From Actinoplanes couchii (GTDB taxonomy: Bacteria; Actinomycetota; Actinomycetes; Mycobacteriales; Micromonosporaceae), in NCBI RefSeq assembly GCF_016862075.1, contig NZ_BOMG01000054.1, positions 62,001-126,000 on the forward strand: 64,000 nucleotides of DNA. Reading direction: 5' to 3'. The position numbers were made by a program, and so were the translations under genes. The notes beneath the pieces are model-generated. The model made no database searches. It worked only from the letters and a program-made list of their open reading frames with translations, and had not been told where the DNA came from. How positions within the stretch are numbered: the first letter of the stretch is position 1; each line of letters begins with the position of its first letter. Of this stretch, positions 15,872 to 27,082 are shown in pieces.

Positions 15872-16984
15872 CTAGGAAGAGAGCTCGTTCTGCTTGCGCC
15901 AGCGGATGCCCGCCTCGATGAAACCGTCCACATCACCGTCGAAGACCGACGAAGGGTTGCCCACCTCGAACTCGGTGCGCAGATCCTTGACCATCTGGTA
16001 CGGGTGCAGGACGTACGAACGCATCTGGTCGCCCCACGAACCGGTGGTGTCCAGCTTCAGACCGGCCATCTTGGCCTGCTCCTCCTGGCGCGTTCGCTCC
16101 AGCAGCCGGGCCTGCAGCACCCGCATCGCGGCCGCCTTGTTCTGCAACTGCGACTTCTCGTTCTGACAGGACGCCACGATGCCGGTCGGAATGTGCGTCA
16201 GGCGAACCGCCGAGTCGGTGGTGTTGACGCTCTGCCCGCCCGGACCGGACGACCGGTAGACGTCGACGCGGATCTCGTTGTCCGGGATCTCGATGCTGTC
16301 GGTCTGCTCGACCACCGGCATCACCTCGACGCTGGCGAAGCTGGTCTGCCGGCGGCCCTGGTTGTCGAACGGGCTGATCCGCACCAGGCGGTGGGTGCCG
16401 GACTCGACACCGAGCGTGCCGTACGCGTACGGCACCTTGACGGTGAAGGTCGCCGACTTGAGACCGGCCTCCTCCGCATAGGAGGTGTCGTAGACCTCGG
16501 TCGGATAGCCGTGCCGCTCCGCCCAGCGCAGGTACATCCGCATCAGCATCTCGGCGAAGTCGGCCGCGTCGACACCGCCGGCGCCGGCCCGGATCGCCAC
16601 GAGCGCCTCGCGGGAGTCGTACTCCCCGGAGAGGAGGGTACGGACCTCCATCTCCTCGATCGCCTTCGTCAGCGCGGTGAGCTCGGTGCCGACCTCGGCG
16701 ACCGAGTCCTCGTCACCCTCGGCCTCGGCCATCTCCAGGAGCAGCCCGGCGTCGTCCAGCCGGCCGCGCAGGCGCTCGAGCTTGGAGATCTCGCCGGACA
16801 CGTACGCCAAGCGGCTGTTGACCTCCTGAGCACGGGCCTGGTCGTCCCAGAGGTCCGGCGCGGAGGCCTGCTCCTCGAGGTCCGCCTTGTCCCGCCGCAG
16901 CTTGTCGACGTCCAGGACGTTCTCGATGTTGCGAAGGGTCGCGTCTAGGCTCTTCAGTTGCTCGGGAAAGTCGGCAGCGGTCAC
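15872..16984 (-). CDS. prfB: Peptide chain release factor 2
   Basis: 370 residues from GTG 16984 (V-T-A-A-D-F-P-E-Q-L). The stop-codon-reading tripeptide S-P-F is at 204-206 and the peptidyl-hydrolysis G-G-Q at 249-251. It terminates translation at UGA and UAA. The frame is continuous: the programmed +1 frameshift with an internal UGA known in many other bacteria is absent. The end of the PadR gene lies 50 bases upstream. Confidence 0.96.
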   Translation of the reverse strand: MTAADFPEQLKSLDATLRNIENVLDVDKLRRDKADLEEQASAPDLWDDQARAQEVNSRLAYVSGEISKLERLRGRLDDAGLLLEMAEAEGDEDSVAEVGTELTALTKAIEEMEVRTLLSGEYDSREALVAIRAGAGGVDAADFAEMLMRMYLRWAERHGYPTEVYDTSYAEEAGLKSATFTVKVPYAYGTLGVESGTHRLVRISPFDNQGRRQTSFASVEVMPVVEQTDSIEIPDNEIRVDVYRSSGPGGQSVNTTDSAVRLTHIPTGIVASCQNEKSQLQNKAAAMRVLQARLLERTRQEEQAKMAGLKLDTTGSWGDQMRSYVLHPYQMVKDLRTEFEVGNPSSVFDGDVDGFIEAGIRWRKQNELSS

Positions 16985-17034
16985 GACACTCAAGACTACG
17001 CCGCCCGGCCAGCTAACTGGCCGGGGCGGTCCGT

Positions 17035-17550
17035 TCAACTCGTCGGAGCGGCTTTGAGCCAGGTGAGTGCGGCCTTGTGATAGGCGACCGCGAACTCCAG
17101 CGCCGCCGCGCCGAACGGGTCGCCGTTCTTCTTCGCCTCCTTGGCCTGCTCCTTGGCCATCGTCATGGCCTCCGAGTGGTACTGATTCGCGGTGGTGTAG
17201 AGGCCCTGGAGCTGGTCTCCGGTGTGCTGCTGGCCGAAGGCGACCCGCAGGGCCACCGGATTGCGCAGCGCGTCGCGCCCCGGGGACTCGGCGAGCCAGC
17301 GGCTGAAAGCGCGCTTGCCGGACGCGGTGATGGCGTAGGGCTGACTGGAACGGGGGCCCGGCTTACCGAGCCGGACATATCCCATTTCAGCGAGCACGGG
17401 CAGTTCGCGGTAGACCTGGCTCCGCGTCATCGACCAGTAGGGCCCGAGGCGGCGTTCGGCAGCCGCCATCAGCTGACCACCGGTCATCGCCCCCTCATGG
17501 AGGAGGCCGAGAAGGGCAGCCGCCGTCGGATTGATTTGGAAGTCGGGCAT
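17035..17550 (-). CDS. PadR family transcriptional regulator
   Basis: 171 residues. An N-terminal winged helix (about 8-75) has A-A-A-L-L-G-L-L-H-E-G, M-T-G-G-Q-L and the wing A-E-M-G-Y-V-R-L-G-K, followed by an alpha-helical C-terminal dimerisation region with a basic lysine-rich stretch (A-K-E-A-K-K-N-G). I chose ATG 17550; a frame reaching 17787 has no matching upstream homology pattern. It sits upstream of prfB on the same strand. No target is evident. Confidence 0.88.
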   Translation of the reverse strand: MPDFQINPTAAALLGLLHEGAMTGGQLMAAAERRLGPYWSMTRSQVYRELPVLAEMGYVRLGKPGPRSSQPYAITASGKRAFSRWLAESPGRDALRNPVALRVAFGQQHTGDQLQGLYTTANQYHSEAMTMAKEQAKEAKKNGDPFGAAALEFAVAYHKAALTWLKAAPTS

Positions 17551-17919
17551 GCCTTCTAAGCTGCCACTTTGTCGCGCCGCCGTCCAGGATTTAGCCCGAT
17601 CCGTCCAGTTTGCGCCTCCACAAACGACTGTCCCGCACAGACAGTCCGACAACGAGCGAGAGGTTCGGGCGTTTCCTGCCCGGATAGCGGTGCTGACCAG
17701 GTAATATGGCGCAGATAAACGGTCAGACGAACCGTTGCGGGCAGGAAATCTTCCAAAAGCCGCGAAACGACTCGCGAAACGAGACAATCACCCTATCTAC
17801 AAATGGCGTCATGTCCGCGCAGCGTCATAAAGATCAACTTGAGGCATTTGTCCAACGTCGCGTCTCGGTGGACGGCCACGATCACCGGCCCCGCAGGTAC
17901 GCCGGTTACCCTGAGCCCC

Positions 17920-19104
17920 ATGACAGACCGCCCGACCGCACCGGAGACCGTCGAGGAGTCCCGGCTCACCGTTGCGCTGATCGCGGTGGCCGCCCTGGGC
18001 TGGGCCGTGGCGATGCTCTGGTCGGCCCGCGCCACCATCACCGGCCGGGCGGACGCCGCCATGGAGGTCACCTCCACCGCCTACGCGTTGCCCGGCGCCG
18101 TCTCCGCCGACCTCGCCGCGGGTGCGGCGGTGGCCCTGCTGACACTCACCCTGATCGGCTCCCGGCGGCCGCTCGGCGCCACCGCCCGCTTCGCCGTGGC
18201 GACCGGCGCCGGTCTGCTGGTCGGCCTGCTGAGCGCGGTCGTCATGGTCACGATCAACACCGCCGGCACGATGTACGCGGTGGTCGGCGGCACCGTGGCG
18301 GCCGCCGCGACCATCGGTGGCGCGCTGGCCGGGCTCCGGCTCCCCTCGGTCGTCGCCGGCGCCACCGCCGCGTCGGTCGGCGTCTTCCTCGTCGGGTTCA
18401 CCCTCAACCTGTTCCAGGAGCCGGTGCTGGAGCTGTTCGGCGCCGGTGACACGGCTTCGGCGGCCAACGCGTCACAGTGGTTCTCGTACAGTCAGGCGGC
18501 CCTCAGCGGACTCACCGCCGGCCTCATCGCGTACGCGATCATGCGCCGTGCCCACCACCGCGCCGGCGGTGGGGACCTGCGGTGGCCGCTCTACGCGCTG
18601 GCCGGTGCCGGGCCCGGCATCCTGCTCGTCGTCGCCGAGCTGCTGTCGCGTACCGCGGGGGCCCAGGTGCTCGAGCTGGCCGGCAAGGTCAGCGACCTGG
18701 AGCAGGTGGTGCAGCAGATGCTGAGCACCGCGCGGTTGAACAACGGGCTGATCGTCCTCTTCGTCGGCACGTTGACGGCGCTGTTCGCGGTGGGGCGGAC
18801 GCTCTCCCCCGCCTCCGGGGACGACGACCTCTCCCCCTCATCGGACTCCGCGGCTTCCGCGGCCGTCGCGCCGACCTCCCCGGCTGCCGCGCCGTCGTCT
18901 GCGTCCGCCGCGCCTTCCTCTGCCTCCGCCGCGCCTTCTTCTGACTCCTCCGCGGCGGCCTCTGCTTCCTCCGCGGCGGCCTCTCCGGACTCCCCCGACT
19001 CCGATTCCCCCGACTCCCTACCGGAGTTTCAGGCGGGCGGCGCGAAGACCGTGGCTCAGAGCAGTTCGTCCAGCTCGGAGACGGCGTACCACTCCAACTC
19101 GTGA
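17920..19104 (+). CDS. Multi-pass membrane protein with Ser/Ala-rich tail
   Basis: 394 residues from ATG 17920. About six to seven hydrophobic segments occur between residues 17 and 300 (for example T-V-A-L-I-A-V-A-A-L-G-W and L-L-V-G-L-L-S-A-V-V), followed by a low-complexity tail rich in A-P-S-S-A-S and D-S-P-D-S. I do not recognise a family. The last 49 bases overlap the convergent DUF6912-like gene, and the repetitive tail is the least certain part. A frame extending upstream to 17803 crosses the promoter region. Confidence 0.7.
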   Translation: MTDRPTAPETVEESRLTVALIAVAALGWAVAMLWSARATITGRADAAMEVTSTAYALPGAVSADLAAGAAVALLTLTLIGSRRPLGATARFAVATGAGLLVGLLSAVVMVTINTAGTMYAVVGGTVAAAATIGGALAGLRLPSVVAGATAASVGVFLVGFTLNLFQEPVLELFGAGDTASAANASQWFSYSQAALSGLTAGLIAYAIMRRAHHRAGGGDLRWPLYALAGAGPGILLVVAELLSRTAGAQVLELAGKVSDLEQVVQQMLSTARLNNGLIVLFVGTLTALFAVGRTLSPASGDDDLSPSSDSAASAAVAPTSPAAAPSSASAAPSSASAAPSSDSSAAASASSAAASPDSPDSDSPDSLPEFQAGGAKTVAQSSSSSSETAYHSNS

Positions 19105-19565
19105 TCCTCGGCACCGTCGACGGTGAACTGGGCGTCCTCGTCCCCGGACAGGGCCGCCTCCACCACGTCGGCGGCCGCGGAGACCGTCTCGGTCGCATCC
19201 GTCCCGTCGACGTGGATGCTGGCCAGATCGGCGAGCCGCACCGGCTGCGGTAACCGGACGGCGCTCGACCCCAACTCGGTGTCCTGGTGGGTCAGGCTGC
19301 CGACCGGCACGTCGGCGGAGACCACCACCCGGCGGCGGGGCGCGTCCGGATCCTGGTTCAGCAGCCGCAGGGCATCCTGGGCGGCGCGGGTGAAGGCGAC
19401 GTACTCCAACTCCTCCTCGTCGCCCTCGGCGTACCACTCCCGGAGCATCGGCGTCACCGCATGCGCGGCCGTGGTCTGATCGCCGATCTGCCCTCCGGCC
19501 CGCAGGGTCGCGAGCATCGGCAGGGTGGCCGGGATGTACACCCGGACCAGGTCGGTGATCGGCAC
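19056..19565 (-). CDS. DUF6912-like conserved actinobacterial protein
   Basis: 169 residues, acidic and soluble. It starts with R-V-Y-I-P-A-T-L-P-M-L (8-18) and contains E-Y-V-A-F-T-R-A-A (54-62) and R-R-V-V-V-S-A-D-V-P (78-87). This pattern belongs to a small actinobacterial family I associate with DUF6912; its function is unknown. It is convergent with, and overlaps, the membrane-protein gene before it, and it is divergent from the HTH gene across a 362-base gap. Confidence 0.75.
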   Translation of the reverse strand: MPITDLVRVYIPATLPMLATLRAGGQIGDQTTAAHAVTPMLREWYAEGDEEELEYVAFTRAAQDALRLLNQDPDAPRRRVVVSADVPVGSLTHQDTELGSSAVRLPQPVRLADLASIHVDGTDATETVSAAADVVEAALSGDEDAQFTVDGAEDHELEWYAVSELDELL

Positions 19566-19726
19566 GGTTCTTCTCCTCCAGCGTTACGGTCGCCTCGCGG
19601 CCGGGCGTGCACAGTACACCGCCATCTCGGCCACGCGGCGTTCCATTCCACCAGGAGTCTCCGGATCGTGGCGTCGCGGGTCCGCCGGACGCCCGGCGGA
19701 CGCCCGGCGGACATCCGGACCGGCAT

Positions 19727-19825
19727 GACAGCGGCCGGACCCGGGCATCCCCCGCGATGGACAGCGGCCGGGCGCGGGCATCCCCCGCGATGGACAGCGG
19801 CCGGGCGCGGGCGTCCGCTGCGGCG
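19727..19825 (+). repeat. Three 33-bp tandem repeats
   Basis: GACAGCGGCCGG starts at 19727, 19760 and 19793, in units of 33 bases that also share CGGGC and CATCCCCCGCGAT. Just upstream (19685-19711) are shorter CGCCCGGCGGA repeats. The array fills part of the 362-base gap between the DUF6912-like and HTH genes; nothing else is recognisable there except the direct repeat at 19877-19893. Confidence 0.8.
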
Positions 19826-19876
19826 GATGACCGCCGGGCCCGGCGGTCATCGCGATGCCGGCTGCAGGCGTTCGAC

Positions 19877-19893
19877 GGCAAACGGTGGCAAAC
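19877..19893 (+). promoter_or_regulatory. GGCAAAC direct repeat upstream of the HTH gene
   Basis: GGCAAAC at 19877-19883 and again at 19887-19893, ten bases apart (one helical turn). An almost identical element lies at 20272-20289 before the next gene. The spacing suits a small HTH protein binding head-to-tail, possibly the product of the gene starting 34 bases downstream. Confidence 0.5.
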
Positions 19894-19927
19894 TCATGCC
19901 ATCGAAAGGCCGTCGAATGGAGGACCC

Positions 19928-20158
19928 GTGCCGGAGCCCCGATTCCTGCTGCTCTCCGACGTGGCCGCCGAGCTGAACGTCTCGGACTCGCAGGTCTACC
20001 ACATGGTCCGCAGCGGCGAGCTGCCCGCGATCAAGATCGGCGGGCGCGGTCAGTGGCGGGTCGAGCGGACCACGCTGGAGAAATACATCGAGGAGAAGTA
20101 CGCCGAGACCGCCGCCTGGGTACGCGACAACCCGCTGGCCGACCGTGAGCCGGAATGA
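19928..20158 (+). CDS. Small excisionase/MerR-type helix-turn-helix protein
   Basis: 76 residues, almost entirely one winged HTH: L-L-S-D-V-A-A-E-L-N-V-S-D-S-Q-V-Y-H-M-V (8-27), G-E-L-P-A-I-K-I (30-37), W-R-V and a C-terminal helix L-E-K-Y-I-E-E-K-Y. Proteins of this excisionase/BldC-like size often bind direct repeats cooperatively. The start is GTG 19928 with GGAGG at 19919-19923; there is no ATG in frame nearby. It precedes an Rv3235-like gene and carries the same upstream repeat, suggesting autoregulation. Confidence 0.85.
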   Translation: MPEPRFLLLSDVAAELNVSDSQVYHMVRSGELPAIKIGGRGQWRVERTTLEKYIEEKYAETAAWVRDNPLADREPE

Positions 20159-20271
20159 CCGGGCGACGCCCGAGGCGGAATGACCGGACAGCGGCTTTTG
20201 CGCCTCTTCCCGGATCGGTGAGCGGTCGTTGACCGACTGACCGCGATCGAGCAAGACTTCACGCTGTCGAA

Positions 20272-20289
20272 AGCAAACGGAGGCAAACA
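20272..20289 (+). promoter_or_regulatory. AGCAAAC/GGCAAAC direct repeat upstream of the Rv3235-like gene
   Basis: GCAAACGG-A-GGCAAAC here matches GCAAACGG-T-GGCAAAC at 19878-19893. The two half-sites are again ten bases apart. It lies about 12 bases before the start codon, close enough to block initiation if a protein binds. Confidence 0.45.
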
Positions 20290-20301
20290 CAAGGATTGGC
20301 G

Positions 20302-20883
20302 GTGGTGATGCGATCGGCGACCGAGATTGCACCCATCGGGCCCCGGCCGGCGATTCGTCTGCGCCCGGTGCCCCGATATGAACCTCCCTTCGACGACGAG
20401 TCGACGACCCGGGAGTGGTCGGAGTCCGCGGTCCTCGACTGGTCGCCGACCCGGCATCCGTCCGCGGGCCCACCCCCGACGGTGCTGCCCCGGGCCGAGG
20501 CCCCCACCATCGCCGGCGTCTCGGGCGACGGCCGCCTGGCGGTCCGCCGTTTCATCCGCCTCTGTGTCGAGGTGCTCAACGGTTTCCGCCCCGCCGCCCA
20601 CCTGCGCCGCCTGGCGCTGCCTTCCGAGGCCGCCGAGGTGGTGGCTCAGGGCCTGGCAGGAGCCCGCCGGGTGACGGAGTTACGCAAGGCCACCCGCCCC
20701 GGCACCCACCGCCCGACCCGCCCGGCCCCGGTCGCCGTGATCAAGGTGATGCTGTGCGAGCCCCGCCCCGGAGCGATAGAGGCAGCCGTGGCCCTGCTCA
20801 CCGGCGACCGAACCTGGGCGATGGCCTTCCGCCTGGAACTCCACCAGGAGACCTGGACCGCCACCACCCTCCTGATCATCTAA
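20302..20883 (+). CDS. Rv3235-like actinobacterial protein (DUF6459-type)
   Basis: 193 residues. A Pro/Arg-rich N-terminal half (I-R-L-R-P-V-P-R-Y-E-P-P-F) is followed by a compact domain (about 75-193) with F-I-R-L-C-V-E-V-L-N-G-F-R-P (near 88-101) and an ending W-A-M-A-F-R-L-E. This resembles the Rv3235 family found near secA in mycobacteria, function unknown. The start is uncertain: in-frame TTG 20296, GTG 20302, GTG 20305 and ATG 20308 all follow AAGGA (20291-20295); GTG 20302 has a 6-base spacing. Confidence 0.7.
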   Translation: MVMRSATEIAPIGPRPAIRLRPVPRYEPPFDDESTTREWSESAVLDWSPTRHPSAGPPPTVLPRAEAPTIAGVSGDGRLAVRRFIRLCVEVLNGFRPAAHLRRLALPSEAAEVVAQGLAGARRVTELRKATRPGTHRPTRPAPVAVIKVMLCEPRPGAIEAAVALLTGDRTWAMAFRLELHQETWTATTLLII

Positions 20884-20940
20884 CCGCGACCCAACTCCTC
20901 CAGGCGACAGCCAAGAAGAAGACCGTCGCGTGAAAGGCTA

Positions 20941-21212
20941 GTGGGCGAATGCCCGCTCGATGAAGGCAAGGAACGGGCGGATGCCCGCCTGGCAAGGCTG
21001 AAAGTGGGCAGATGCCCGCCTGACGACGGATGCCCGCCAGGCAAAGGCCGGGAATGGGCGGATGCCCGCCTGACAAGGCCGAAAGTGGGCAGATGCCCGC
21101 CTGACGACGGATGCCCGCCAGGCAAAGGCCGGGAATGGGCGGATGCCCGCCTGACAAGGCCGAAAGTGGGCAGATGCCCGCCTGGCGACGGATGCCCGCC
21201 TGGCGAAGGCCG
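20941..21212. repeat. 81-bp tandem repeat block
   Basis: GGGCAGATGCCCGCCTG recurs at 21006, 21087 and 21168, giving an 81-base period (27 codons), with a degraded copy before it. Each unit holds three GATGCCCGCC sub-repeats, so internal symmetry is high. Because 81 is divisible by three, open frames with 27-residue repeats run on both strands, but composition and the lack of a ribosome site argue against coding. It fills most of the 499-base gap between the Rv3235-like gene and secA. Confidence 0.85.
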
Positions 21213-21332
21213 GGAAGGGCGAGCGCTCGTGGGGTGGGGGTGTGGGGGAAGCGGACGGCCCGCGGGCGCCGGCGTGAGCCGGGCCTCGCGGGCCGTTCGG
21301 GAGGTGTTGCGCGGGCTGCGGGGACTCCTGTC

Positions 21333-21382
21333 AGGCGTTGCCCGGGAGACTCCCTGCCAGGCGTTGCCCGGGAGACTCCCTG

Positions 21383-21398
<16 letters not shown>
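21333..21398. repeat. 26-bp tandem repeats overlapping the 3' end of secA
   Basis: AGGCGTTGCC occurs at 21333, 21359 and 21385, with a 26-base period; the first two copies continue CGGGAGACTCCCTG, which holds the palindrome GGGAGACTCCC. The third copy is the end of the secA coding region itself (Gly-Asn-Ala-stop), so the last codons of secA appear to have been copied twice downstream. Confidence 0.8.
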
Positions 21399-24328
<2,930 letters not shown>

Positions 24329-24514
24329 GGGTCAACGCTCCCCTAGACAGTCTGCCGAACCATCGTAGGCACCTTCGCCCCGGACCTGTGACCCTGGCCT
24401 CGGGGGAAACTCGCAAAGAGGGCGAAAGACGCCACGAAGTTCGCTGACAGCGCAGCCTTCCACTTCTTCGAAACCGGTTTGGTGGCCGGGCGCGTCCCGG
24501 AGAGGATGGGCCAT

Positions 24515-25465
24515 GTGGATCAGAACACCGAAAATCGGCTCGAGGACGCGGGCACGGACAGCGGAATCCGGATCCGGGACGACTCGATCGTCGACGAGCG
24601 CACCGGTGACATCGTCGGCCGCATCGGTCTGGAACATGGCATCCTGACCTTCGAGGTGGCTCCGGAGGCCCGCGGCCGGGGTGTGGCGACCGCCGCGGTG
24701 CGCGAGTTCAGCCGCTCGGCGCTGACCCGGCGGGACCGGCTGGAGATGCGGATCCCCTGGGAGAACACGATCGCCCAGCGGGTCGCCCTGGCCGCCGGTT
24801 ACACCCGTGAGGCGGTCCGCCGCGGCACCCCTGAGCTGCTGGTCTACTCCCGGCTGAGCGACGACCCGGAAAAGCCGACGCCGCGTCTGCTGCCCGATCT
24901 GCCCGGTCCGGAGCTGTCCGACGGGGTGATCGCGCTGCGACCGCTGAATGTGACGGATGTCGATTTCTACACCAGGCTGCACAGCGACCCGGACGTGATC
25001 GCCACCAGTGTGCCGCCCGAGCCGAAGAGCGCCGGCGAGATCCACCGGCGTTGTGCCCGGGCCGAGGCGCAGTGGCTGGCCGGGAACCGGGTCGATCTGG
25101 TCATCACCGACCTCGCGAGCGGCGCGCCGGCCGGTGAGATCTGCCTCTACTACCAGGAGCCGCAGCTGTCCCAGGCGATGATCGGGTACAGCACCCTGAA
25201 GGCGTACCGCGGCAAGGGTCTGACCACCCGGGCAGCGAAGCTGCTCGCGCTCTGGGTCTTCGCCGAGACCGACATCGTCCGCCTCACCGCGGGGGTGCTG
25301 CCGACGAACATCGGGTCGCAGCGGGTGCTGGAGAAGGCCGGTTTCACCCGGGAGGCGTACCAGCGGCTGCGGTTGCCCGGCCCGGACGGCACCCGGCTCG
25401 ACGACCTGTTCTACGTGCTCTTCGCCGGAGACCTGCTGATGCAGGCCACCGGCGAAGGCGAGTAG
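24515..25465 (+). CDS. Tandem GNAT N-acetyltransferase protein
   Basis: 316 residues with two GNAT-like halves. The first (about 20-125) is short, with F-E-V-A-P-E-A-R-G-R-G-V-A-T-A-A-V-R as acetyl-CoA loop. The second (about 140-305) is complete in appearance, with A-Y-R-G-K-G-L-T-T-R-A-A-K-L-L and N-I-G-S-Q-R-V-L-E-K-A-G-F. It belongs to the RimJ/RimL-like group; the acceptor is unknown. GGAGAGG at 24499-24505 favours GTG 24515 over ATG 24506, which it directly abuts. It lies convergent to hpf with only 8 bases between stops. Confidence 0.85.
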   Translation: MDQNTENRLEDAGTDSGIRIRDDSIVDERTGDIVGRIGLEHGILTFEVAPEARGRGVATAAVREFSRSALTRRDRLEMRIPWENTIAQRVALAAGYTREAVRRGTPELLVYSRLSDDPEKPTPRLLPDLPGPELSDGVIALRPLNVTDVDFYTRLHSDPDVIATSVPPEPKSAGEIHRRCARAEAQWLAGNRVDLVITDLASGAPAGEICLYYQEPQLSQAMIGYSTLKAYRGKGLTTRAAKLLALWVFAETDIVRLTAGVLPTNIGSQRVLEKAGFTREAYQRLRLPGPDGTRLDDLFYVLFAGDLLMQATGEGE

Positions 25466-25473
25466 CCGAAGAA

Positions 25474-26091
25474 CTACATCCCTAGGCTGAGGATGCCGTA
25501 GTCGTAACCACGGCGCCGGTAGACGACGCTGGGCCGCCCGCTCTCCTTGTCATGGAACAGGTAGAAGTCGTGGCCGACGAGCTCCATCTGGAAGAGGGCG
25601 TCGTCGACGGTCATCGGCTCGGCCGAGTGCTCCTTCTCCCGGACGATGCGCCACGGCTGATCCTCGTCGTGTTCGCTGGGATCGGCCTCGAGGACGGGCG
25701 CGGTCAGGGTCGCTGTCCGCCCGTTCGTCAGGTCGGTCGGGAGGTTCGCGGTCGCGGCGGCCACCGACACCGGCGCGTGCCGTCCGCGATGCACACGGCG
25801 CCGGTCGGCGGAACGGCGCAACCGGGCGTCGAGTTTGTTTATCGCGCAGTCCAGAGCTGCGTAGAAATCCTGTGCCTGGGCCTCGGCGCGGACGACCGGC
25901 CCCTTGGTCATGACCGTGATCTCGACACGCTGGCAGGTGTCGGACTGTCGCGGATTGCGTTCGTGGAAGAGTTCCACGTCGGCCCTGATCAGCTTCTGGT
26001 CGTAACGTTCGACCTTGCTCAGCTTCTCGGCGACATGCTCTCGATAGTGGTCGGGAACCTCTACGTTGCGGCCCTTGACGACAATGTCCAC
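25474..26091 (-). CDS. hpf: Long-form ribosome hibernation promoting factor
   Basis: 205 residues, the long form. The N-terminal domain (about 1-100) has V-D-I-V-V-K-G-R-N-V-E-V-P, L-S-K-V-E-R-Y and A-Q-D-F-Y-A-A-L-D; the C-terminal dimerisation domain (about 140-200) has D-D-A-L-F-Q-M-E-L-V-G-H-D-F-Y-L-F. Such proteins join two 70S ribosomes into inactive 100S dimers in stationary phase or stress. GTG 26091 has GGGGGAGG six bases upstream. The order secA, hpf, comF, lpqB, mtrB, mtrA is a conserved actinobacterial cluster. Confidence 0.93.
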   Translation of the reverse strand: MDIVVKGRNVEVPDHYREHVAEKLSKVERYDQKLIRADVELFHERNPRQSDTCQRVEITVMTKGPVVRAEAQAQDFYAALDCAINKLDARLRRSADRRRVHRGRHAPVSVAAATANLPTDLTNGRTATLTAPVLEADPSEHDEDQPWRIVREKEHSAEPMTVDDALFQMELVGHDFYLFHDKESGRPSVVYRRRGYDYGILSLGM

Positions 26092-26369
26092 TCGTGACCT
26101 CCCCCAACGTTTGTGCTTGCGGGCGCCGATGCCCGGCGCAGCCGCCAACTGGGTGAAAACACCGCGTCGCGATCGTTCAACAGACGCGGCCCATGAGAGT
26201 GAGACGACTCCTTTCCGGTGCGGCGAACGCGCTCCCGGTGGTGGGTAGGATCTTGAGCCTTACCCTCGTCACCTAGACGCTAACCCGCCTATGCCTGTCA
26301 GTCACCCCTCGTTAGGGATACCGGAAGGCTTACCTTCGCCTCTATCGGCGGACCCGGTCAAGGCTGGAG
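26092..26369. promoter_or_regulatory. Intergenic region upstream of hpf
   Basis: 278 bases between comF and hpf, both on the minus strand. It must hold the hpf promoter. I saw the ribosome site GGGGGAGG near 26098-26105 but no convincing promoter hexamers or gene. Confidence 0.35.
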
Positions 26370-27080
26370 TCAAATGCCGGGACGGGTTTTCCGGAGTTCT
26401 GTCGCTGCGAGCACCGCGGCACCTGTGACCTGCATGTCCGCCTCCTCGAACCGGCGTGCCACCGCGGCCAGAGTGGCCCCGGTGGTGACGATGTCATCCG
26501 CCACCACAAGCGTGCCTCGCGATCTTCCGTCCCGCCGCAGATTGCCGATTCGGGGCGTCATTCGCAGCGAATTGACAGCCACGGTAGCCCGTTCGGATGT
26601 ATCGAGTGACGTTGAGTCAGGACGCGGCAGGGCCCGCAGGGGCTGCGCGACGTTCACCCGCCAGCCCGAGTCCCGTAACCGGCGGGCCGCCTGCTCCACC
26701 AGACGGGCCATGTGGTCGCCGTACCGCTCCCGCCGGGCCGCCGCGGTCGACGGCACCGGCACCAGGAGCACCGGGCGGTCCCGCGGCGCGATCTCGGCGA
26801 CCGCGCCGGCCAGCAGCACGCCGAGCGGCCGGGCCAGCCGGTGCCGGCCCTTCTCCTTGTACGCCAGCAGAGCCCCGCGCAGCGCCCCGGCATAGGTCCC
26901 CACGGCCACGCAGGCGGGGAAACCGGCCGGCAGCGGGGTCGGCGACGCGCCACGCGGCCGCAGCGACTCCAGCTCCGCCACACAGGCCGCACACGCCCCA
27001 CCGGTGAGCCGGACCCGCTCGGCCCCGCACCCCGCGCACGCGCCGGGCAGCACCAGGTCGGCGAGTTCGGCGAGGACCAT
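26370..27080 (-). CDS. ComF family phosphoribosyltransferase-like protein
   Basis: 236 residues. Two N-terminal CxxC pairs (C-A-G-C near 15-18 and C-A-A-C near 30-33) form a zinc ribbon, then a type I phosphoribosyltransferase fold with the PRPP motif V-V-A-D-D-I-V-T-T-G-A-T-L near 192-204. The family is linked to DNA uptake in transformable bacteria, but its exact role in actinomycetes is unclear. It starts two bases after the lpqB stop and is the last gene of the mtrA operon. Confidence 0.9.
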   Translation of the reverse strand: MVLAELADLVLPGACAGCGAERVRLTGGACAACVAELESLRPRGASPTPLPAGFPACVAVGTYAGALRGALLAYKEKGRHRLARPLGVLLAGAVAEIAPRDRPVLLVPVPSTAAARRERYGDHMARLVEQAARRLRDSGWRVNVAQPLRALPRPDSTSLDTSERATVAVNSLRMTPRIGNLRRDGRSRGTLVVADDIVTTGATLAAVARRFEEADMQVTGAAVLAATELRKTRPGI

Positions 27081-27082
27081 GC

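Noticed and set aside
16905..16984. Programmed frameshift in prfB
   Set aside because: The frame is continuous from the start with no internal UGA or slippery CTTTGA.
20941..21212. CRISPR array
   Set aside because: The repeats are contiguous 81-bp units without unique spacers, and no cas genes are nearby.
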